NCBI RefSeq assembly: GCF_000332315.1
Contig: NZ_KB235933.1
Location: 464,013-528,012 of the forward strand
Length of the DNA stretch: 64,000 nucleotides
Origin: Prochlorothrix hollandica PCC 9006 = CALU 1027
GTDB taxonomy: Bacteria > Cyanobacteriota > Cyanobacteriia > Prochlorotrichales > Prochlorotrichaceae
Direction of reading: 5' to 3'
Shown here: positions 58,487 to 64,000 of the stretch, in pieces
How the letters are laid out: each line of letters starts with the position of its first letter
Position numbering within the stretch: position 1 is the stretch's first letter
The notes under the pieces: model-generated
What the model was told of the DNA's origin: nothing
The model's database searches: none
What the model saw: only the letters and a program-made list of their open reading frames with translations
Position numbers and translations under genes: made by a program

Positions 58487-61414
58487 TTAGGTTAGATCTT
58501 GGAGATAGTCCGCCATGCCCCGCACCGTGGGCCGTTTGAACAGATCCGGCACCGCCAGATCCCCAGGGAACTGGGTTTTGAGTTGGACATAGACCTGAAT
58601 CATGGCCAAGGATCGACCCCCCAGATCAAAGAAATTGTCATCCAGGCCCACCCGATCGATCTTCAAGACCCCCTGCCAGAGACGGGCGATCGATCGCTGG
58701 ACATCGGTTTCTGGTTCCACATAGGGCACCGTGGACTGGGGGCTTTGGTCGGGGTTCTCCGGGAAGGGGGCAAAGGGCGGCAAGGATTGGAGGGGGCGAT
58801 CGGGATCCGCCAGGAGGGTTTCCAGGAACTGTTGAAAATTGTGGCCTAGGCTGGCGATCGTCGCCGCCTCAAATAAATCAGTCTGGTAGCGAAAAACCCC
58901 AACCAACCCATCCCCGTTCTCCTTCACCGACAGGGATAGGTCAAAATTGGACAGCCCCTCCTCCATGGCCTGGAGTTGCAAACTGACCCCAGGGGCCAAT
59001 TCCTTGGGTTGGGGGGGCACATTTTGGAGGGTAAACATGGCACGGGACAGAAACACCCCCGGAAGCCGCAGATCCTCGACCAACTGCTGAAAGGGGAGGT
59101 CGTTATGGTCAAAGGCACCGAGAACGGCGTGGCTGACGCGATCGATCACCGTCCGAAAGCTGGGATTTCCGTCCAAATGACTGCGTACCAAAACAATATT
59201 GCTGAAATAGCCCAATAACTGCTTAGTCGCCGGTTGCTTGCGGCTGGCCACGGGGGAACAGAGGATCAGATCGGTCTGGCCAGAATAGCGGTTGAGCAGC
59301 ATTTTATAGGCCGCCAACAGCACCGTAAACAGGGTCACCCCCTGGGTTTGGGCCAGGGCTTTGAGTCCAGCGGTCACCGCCTCCGGGATGGTCACCAGTT
59401 CCGCCGCCCCCCGGTAGGTGGGAGCCAGGGTGGGGGCATGGTCCACCGGTAACCGCAACAGGGCCAGGGGGCGGGCCAGTTGGGTTTCCCAGTAGTTCAC
59501 CTGCTGTTGCAACACCTCTCCCTGGAGCCAGTGGCGCTGGGCCTGGGCAAAGTCGGCATACTGCACCTTGAGATCGGGCAAGGGGGAGGGCTGGCCCTGG
59601 CTAAAGGCGGTGTAGAGACTGGCCAACTCCCGCAGGCGCACCGTATCAGACCAGACATCATTGATGATGTGGTGAACCGTGCGCAGTAGGGCATGATCTG
59701 TGGGACTGAGGCGCAGTAATTTAACCCGCATCAGGGGCGGCTGGGCTAAATCAAAGGGTTCCTGGGCAGCGGCGGCAGCAATGCGGACAATGGCGGCCTC
59801 CTGTTCCGTTGCAGACAGATGCTCCAGATTTTCCACGGGCAGTGCTAGGGGAACCTCTGGCCAAATCTTCAGCACTGGCTGACCCTCCAGGGCCGGAAAC
59901 CCGGTGCGCAGCACTTCCTGGCGACGGACAATCTCCTGCAAGCTGCGCTCTAGGGCTGGGATATCTAGGGGACCCCGTAAGCGAAACACGGCCCGCAGGT
60001 TGTGGACGGGATTCCCCGGTTGCAGTTGTTCAATGGCCCAGAGGCGTTCTTGGCCAAAGGACAGGGCCAGGGACTGATCCCGCGAGACGGGCCGGATGCG
60101 AAAGGCCACCTGCTGCGATCGCATATTACTGCGGATCCCTTTCCAGAAGGCGGTGGGGGCTTTGGGGCTGGGTTCAGGGCTGGGTTCGGGGGAAGCAAAC
60201 TGGCGATCGGGCCGGGGCAAATAGCCGGTCTCTTGGAAGTGGGCCAAGTAGCGCCCCATCAAGGTCACGTCCACCGGTGGACAGGTGATGCCGGATCCCG
60301 CTAAACCGGCGCTGGTCTGGGCCAAACTAATGGGGGGTTTGGGGGAAAAAAGATTGAGGGGGGAAGTGAGCAGTAACAGCAGGGAACCGTAGAGTTCCAG
60401 GTGAGGGCGATCGCCGGGGGCGGGTTCACTGATGCGCTGTTGCAACGCCGCCATCCATTCCTCCAGGGACACCTCCTCCAGAACATACCCCAGGGATCGC
60501 ACCTGCTGGCCCACCTCCCGCCAGGGAATAAACTGGGGGTTCATCAAATTAAAGGTTTTGCCCCAGGGGGGGGTGGTGGCCAGGTTCGTGTGGGCCAAAT
60601 GCACCATGGCCTGGGCCACATAGTCCACGGGCATCAGGTTAATGACCGCCTCAGGGTTGGGGATTTTGCCAAAGAGAATGCAGCCCTTGATCAAGCTACA
60701 GAGGAAGTCGGCCATGTTGCCATTAATGCCGGTGCGGCTGTCCCCCATAATCCGGGCAGGGCGGTGAATACAGGCGGGCAATCCCCGATCCTGGGCCGAT
60801 CGCACCAACCCTTCCGCCACCCATTTGCTCTGTTTATAGCCCCCCTTTAACCCGGCCAACTGGGGCACATCGGTTTCCAGAACGGGGTGATCTAAGGGCT
60901 GCTGGGGGTTGATGAACACCGCCATGGTGGAGACAAAATGGACAGGCTTGGTGTGGTGGACACTGGCCAGCCGCAGCACTTCCTGGGTTCCCAAGACGTT
61001 GATGGGTCGCAGCACCTCATAGGACACGGCGGAGTTGACCTGGGCGGCCCCATGGTAAATGGTGTCGATGACCTGGGCCAGATGATCCCAGGCGGCTGCC
61101 TCTAGCCCCAAGCAGGGTTGGCGCAGATCCCCCATAACTAGAATCAGGCGATCGTTCCAGACCGGTTGCCAGATTCGATAAAAACTCAGGTGTTTCACCA
61201 GTCGTTCCCGCCCTACCTGGGGGTCATCGCCCCGCACGAGGCAATGGATCAGGGTGTCGGTTTGGGTCAGCAGTGCCTCCAACAGAAAAGCGCCTAAAAA
61301 CCCCGTGGACCCCGTGAGGAAAATCTGGCGGGGTTGGGTGGCGTGGGCCGCAAGGGGCTGATGGAATTGGATCGTCGGGTCAAGTAGGGCTTCAGCGGGC
61401 AGATTAAGGGTCAT
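58487..61414 (-). CDS. NRPS-like protein: thioester reductase-condensation-carrier (R-C-T), no adenylation domain
   Basis: This is a 975-residue protein. Residues ~28-400 form an NAD(P)H thioester reductase domain: GSTGFLG (35-41), the Tyr193-x3-Lys197 catalytic pair in GGYKQSK. Residues ~455-880 form a condensation domain with HHIINDVWS (His581-His582...Asp586; the usual Gly after Asp is Val). The C-terminal ~75 residues form a carrier domain with DNFFDLGGRSLAM; Ser935 would carry phosphopantetheine. R domains normally end an assembly line; here it is first, and no adenylation domain is present, so substrates must come from another protein. A second reductase gene lies just upstream on the same strand (52 bp), implying an operon. 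Confidence 0.85.
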   Translation of the reverse strand: MTLNLPAEALLDPTIQFHQPLAAHATQPRQIFLTGSTGFLGAFLLEALLTQTDTLIHCLVRGDDPQVGRERLVKHLSFYRIWQPVWNDRLILVMGDLRQPCLGLEAAAWDHLAQVIDTIYHGAAQVNSAVSYEVLRPINVLGTQEVLRLASVHHTKPVHFVSTMAVFINPQQPLDHPVLETDVPQLAGLKGGYKQSKWVAEGLVRSAQDRGLPACIHRPARIMGDSRTGINGNMADFLCSLIKGCILFGKIPNPEAVINLMPVDYVAQAMVHLAHTNLATTPPWGKTFNLMNPQFIPWREVGQQVRSLGYVLEEVSLEEWMAALQQRISEPAPGDRPHLELYGSLLLLLTSPLNLFSPKPPISLAQTSAGLAGSGITCPPVDVTLMGRYLAHFQETGYLPRPDRQFASPEPSPEPSPKAPTAFWKGIRSNMRSQQVAFRIRPVSRDQSLALSFGQERLWAIEQLQPGNPVHNLRAVFRLRGPLDIPALERSLQEIVRRQEVLRTGFPALEGQPVLKIWPEVPLALPVENLEHLSATEQEAAIVRIAAAAAQEPFDLAQPPLMRVKLLRLSPTDHALLRTVHHIINDVWSDTVRLRELASLYTAFSQGQPSPLPDLKVQYADFAQAQRHWLQGEVLQQQVNYWETQLARPLALLRLPVDHAPTLAPTYRGAAELVTIPEAVTAGLKALAQTQGVTLFTVLLAAYKMLLNRYSGQTDLILCSPVASRKQPATKQLLGYFSNIVLVRSHLDGNPSFRTVIDRVSHAVLGAFDHNDLPFQQLVEDLRLPGVFLSRAMFTLQNVPPQPKELAPGVSLQLQAMEEGLSNFDLSLSVKENGDGLVGVFRYQTDLFEAATIASLGHNFQQFLETLLADPDRPLQSLPPFAPFPENPDQSPQSTVPYVEPETDVQRSIARLWQGVLKIDRVGLDDNFFDLGGRSLAMIQVYVQLKTQFPGDLAVPDLFKRPTVRGMADYLQDLT

Positions 61415-61466
61415 GGAATAGCGACAGTAGATGGGGTGTTATGGAATCAACCGGCGATCGATAGTC

Positions 61467-62678
61467 CTAGGCCAGAGGAGGTTGGGAGACTGCGCCTTGG
61501 TGGTGAAAATAGCGAAAATAGACCTGTAACAGAGTTTTATCCAAGGAAGGCGGCGGATAGGCTCCGGCGATCGTCCCCAAGGCTTGAGCCGTCTGGCCAT
61601 CGTCAATCCCCGGCTTGGGGGGAAACAGGGCCGTGCCACGGGCTTCGATCACCTGGCTCAGCAGCCCCTGGAGGGGGGGAGTCAACACCGCTGCTCCCCG
61701 CTGTCGCCACTGCTCCACCCACGCCTCCACCGTCACCCCCTCCAGGCCATAGCCCAACCCCTGGGTGGTGGCCACCAGATCCAGCCAGGTGCTAGGGCGC
61801 GAGTTCAGCAAATGGAAGACTTGGCAGAAACTGGCGGGTTGGTGGGCGAGATGGACAATGGCACGGCTGAAATAGTCCACGGGGGCGGCTTCGATCGCCT
61901 CCTCCACCTGGGGATAGCATCCCAGTTGAACACAGGCAATCAATAGAATAAACAGAAAATCCTTAGGGTTCTGGATCAAGTCAATAATGCCTGTGGCACT
62001 GTGACCCAGAATCCGTCCCGGTCGGTAAATACAGGCCGGTAACCCCCGCTCCTGGGCTGCTTGGATCAGGAGTTCCGAGACCACTTTGGTTTGCTTATAG
62101 CCCCCCTTGACGCTGGCCGGTTCCGGGAAATCAGACTCCTGGAACCGGCCCTGGGCAGGAGTCCCCTGGCCAAAGAACAGACCCAGGCTGGAAAGATAAT
62201 GAAAGGGCGTAGTTTGGCCGATGTGGGCCAGGTGCAGCAGGGTTTGGGTTCCCCCCACGTTGATGGCTTTGAGGCGATCGTAGGGCTGGGTAACGGCGAC
62301 CCCCGCTCCGCTGTGGTAAATCCCATCCAGGCGACTGCCCAACTCTGTAAAGGCGGTGGCACTGAGACCCAGGTGGGGTTGGCTCAAATCCCCCACTAAG
62401 GGTTGGACGCGATCGCCCAGGGATGGATCCAACTGATACTCCTGCCATAACCCCTGCAACCGCTGTCGTGCCGCTGCTGCATCGTTGGCCCGCACCAGGC
62501 AGTAAATCTGGGCCTGGGTCTGGGTCAGCAGTTCCCCCAAGAGATATAGCCCTAAAAAACCCGTAGCTCCCGTCAGCAGCAGGGTGCGGGGCTGTTGCCA
62601 GTGGGCACTGAGGGGGTTGCGGTAGTGGAGGCTGGGGTCAAGGTGGGCTTCAGCCCGGAGATCAAGGGGGATGGCCAT
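61467..62678 (-). CDS. Stand-alone thioester reductase (NRPS R-domain-like SDR)
   Basis: This ~403-residue protein is read from ATG 62678 (MAIPLDLRAEAHLDPSL); longer in-frame starts add a Pro-rich stretch that does not match its paralogue. The extended SDR motifs are GATGFLGLYLL, YHSGAGVAVTQPY, INVGGTQTLL and GGYKQTKVVSELL (catalytic Tyr/Lys). The sequence is paralogous to the reductase domain of the downstream R-C-T protein over its full length, including the N-terminal D-P-S/T-x-H/F start. It would reduce an acyl-thioester to an aldehyde or alcohol. No carrier domain is attached. Confidence 0.85.
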   Translation of the reverse strand: MAIPLDLRAEAHLDPSLHYRNPLSAHWQQPRTLLLTGATGFLGLYLLGELLTQTQAQIYCLVRANDAAAARQRLQGLWQEYQLDPSLGDRVQPLVGDLSQPHLGLSATAFTELGSRLDGIYHSGAGVAVTQPYDRLKAINVGGTQTLLHLAHIGQTTPFHYLSSLGLFFGQGTPAQGRFQESDFPEPASVKGGYKQTKVVSELLIQAAQERGLPACIYRPGRILGHSATGIIDLIQNPKDFLFILLIACVQLGCYPQVEEAIEAAPVDYFSRAIVHLAHQPASFCQVFHLLNSRPSTWLDLVATTQGLGYGLEGVTVEAWVEQWRQRGAAVLTPPLQGLLSQVIEARGTALFPPKPGIDDGQTAQALGTIAGAYPPPSLDKTLLQVYFRYFHHQGAVSQPPLA

Positions 62679-63093
62679 GGGATAGGGGGGACAGGGGGGA
62701 ATCGGTGGTTCCGCCCTAGGGTAAAACATGACCTGGGGTTTACACCAGACATTGCTAGGGGTGCCGGTTCTGGGCTGTGGGTCCATGGCCCTGGTGCAGG
62801 GCTTTATGGCATGGCCCTGTTATGGGCGATCGCTCACATCAAGGTGCGGGGAGCAGGAGCATTGTCCTGGGGTGGGCGATCGCTAACATCAATTTCGCTA
62901 ACATCAATTTTTATAGTGGATTTGGGGGCAAGGGCGATCGCAACGGAAATCCCTTCCTTATACTTCTTTTTGATACGGTGGACCCTATACTGTGTCCCAA
63001 CTGGGGTCGATCGCCGCTGCTCCTGTTCCCGACTCCCGTTCCCGACTCCCGTTCCCATCGCCTCTATCCAGCCATCACTAGCGAGTTATAACC
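62679..63093. other. Divergent intergenic region
   Basis: About 415 bp between the reductase gene and the lysozyme gene. It contains direct repeats TCGCTAACATCAATTT (62880-62910) and GACTCCCGTTCCC (three units, 63028-63058) and several HIP1 octamers. No gene or clear promoter consensus was recognised. Confidence 0.45.
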
Positions 63094-64000
63094 ATGGGAT
63101 ATGAAATTAAGGCCAAGGTCGATACCTGGCTTAAAGCGAGAAATGTCCAAGGCTCCAGCCTCGGCGACAACGAAAAATCTTTATATAGTGCCCGTACTTG
63201 CTTGCCGATCGTGGCCTACCGTGCCGAAGGCGATCACCTCCTGGTGACCCTGGGCACCGATCCCAACGGTCAGCAACTGTTCATCAACGGGCGCACCAAC
63301 TGGTATGTATACCGGCCAGCGGTGGAGATGCTGCGGGATAACCAACCCATTTCCCTGTCCACCGGCGGAGCGTCCAGTGCCCAGGGCGGCACCACCAACA
63401 CCACCAAATTCGAGGTTTCTCTTAAGGTGGATACCTTTTTGAAGGCTCGCCCAGACCAGGGATCCAGCCTCAGCGACAATGATAAAGTCTTCGCCAAAGC
63501 CCGCACCGCCTATCCGATCGTTGCCTACAAAGCCGAGGGGGATCACCTCCTGGTCACCTTAGGCACCGATAGCCAAGGGCAACAGATGTACGTCAATGCC
63601 CGCACTAACTGGTATGTGTACCGTCCAGCGGTGGAAGTGCTGCGGGATGGTCAACCCCTATCCTTGTCCAACCGGGCCATTGCGGGCCTGCCCACCGGAG
63701 CCGCTGCCACCGCTGGGGGGGGCGTGCCCAAAGCTGGCGTAGAGTTGATCAAAGAGTTTGAGGGCTATGAGAGTCAGGCTTACGCCGATCCCATCCATGG
63801 CTGGGCAGTGCCCACCATTGGCTATGGCACCACGGTCTATCCCAATGGCCAAAAGGTGCGCCAGGGGGACACCGTCAACCCCACCCAGGCTGAGGAATAT
63901 TTGATCCACCACATCGAAGCCACGGCTCGCCCCGATCTGGAGCGCATTCCCACCTGGGGCCAGATGAATGATAACCAACGGGGGGCCATCTACAGCTTTG
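63094..64000 (+). CDS. GH24 (phage-type) lysozyme with two N-terminal repeats (partial)
   Basis: The frame is open from ATG 63094 to the window end (302 codons seen). Two ~80-residue repeats (about 1-85 and 106-190; each with KVDTWLKAR or KVDTFLKAR, GSSL-DN, AEGDHLLVTLGTD and NWYVYRPAVE) precede a glycoside hydrolase 24 domain. That domain begins VELIKEFEGYESQAYADP...PTIGYGTT, with the catalytic Glu223, Asp232 and Thr241. GH24 enzymes cleave peptidoglycan between MurNAc and GlcNAc. The repeats probably bind a ligand or cell wall. It could be a phage-derived endolysin or a cellular autolysin; no other phage genes are visible. No signal peptide is seen. Confidence 0.85.
   Translation, partial: MGYEIKAKVDTWLKARNVQGSSLGDNEKSLYSARTCLPIVAYRAEGDHLLVTLGTDPNGQQLFINGRTNWYVYRPAVEMLRDNQPISLSTGGASSAQGGTTNTTKFEVSLKVDTFLKARPDQGSSLSDNDKVFAKARTAYPIVAYKAEGDHLLVTLGTDSQGQQMYVNARTNWYVYRPAVEVLRDGQPLSLSNRAIAGLPTGAAATAGGGVPKAGVELIKEFEGYESQAYADPIHGWAVPTIGYGTTVYPNGQKVRQGDTVNPTQAEEYLIHHIEATARPDLERIPTWGQMNDNQRGAIYSF

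Overview
The window is cyanobacterial chromosome. The evidence is the very frequent HIP1 octamer (GCGATCGC), a Psb34-type photosystem II assembly gene, a full-length Cph2-type phytochrome/cyanobacteriochrome, a cobalt ECF transporter beside a chelatase, and base composition that is G+C-rich except in a few clearly A/T-rich islands. I do not name a species. No rRNA or tRNA gene was recognised.

Layout. 1-3.1 kb: end of an ISL3-like transposase, an Excalibur-domain protein, mtnP and a cyclic-nucleotide-binding protein. 3.2-9.2 kb: cbiO, cbiQ, cbiM and a cbiL-like gene on the minus strand, divergent from a two-piece chelatase gene with a His-rich tail. 9.6-17.6 kb: a PlsY/PEP-synthase fusion, two sulfotransferases and two glycosyltransferases. 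17.9-21.1 kb: plasmid-type parA-parB, a zinc-ribbon/RelE-like protein and small ORFs. 21.4-25.3 kb: an A/T-rich two-gene cassette (RecQ helicase with a C-terminal phosphoribosyltransferase domain, then a DprA-like protein) behind a strong promoter with phased and inverted repeats. 25.5-32.4 kb: a degenerate RNase III-like protein, psb34, a dead alcohol dehydrogenase, a large signal-peptide/HEAT/TM/NACHT/HEAT/FGE-fold protein and lysS. 32.7-36.4 kb: a tandem pair of coiled-coil PD-(D/E)XK nuclease-like genes, a peroxiredoxin-like gene and an RNase D gene. 36.7-42.1 kb: cph2 and a histidine kinase. 42.4-45.3 kb: an A/T-rich module of a cytosine-5 methyltransferase, a HEPN protein and a DUF262 protein. 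45.6-53.9 kb: malQ, a 19-bp tandem array, a Nudix hydrolase, a PEP-synthase-like protein, an HD-domain protein and an OppC-type permease. 53.9-56.7 kb: a PIG-V-like mannosyltransferase gene split by an IS200/IS605-type tnpB element. 56.9-64 kb: an AbrB-family membrane protein, two thioester-reductase proteins (one R-C-T without an adenylation domain) and the start of a GH24 lysozyme.

Three themes cut across the window. (1) An exactly 103-bp palindromic MITE-like element occurs eight times, and a second ~98-bp palindromic element about four times. (2) Short in-frame tandem repeats (mostly 12-36 bp) have expanded inside many otherwise ordinary proteins. (3) There are several candidate conflict or defence loci: the NACHT/FGE-fold protein, whose last ~35 codons look like a diversity-generating-retroelement variable region; the RecQ-PRTase/DprA cassette; the methyltransferase/HEPN/DUF262 module; and the tnpB element, whose boundaries and putative guide restore the interrupted host gene exactly. 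Function assignments rest on motif recognition by eye; no database search was possible.
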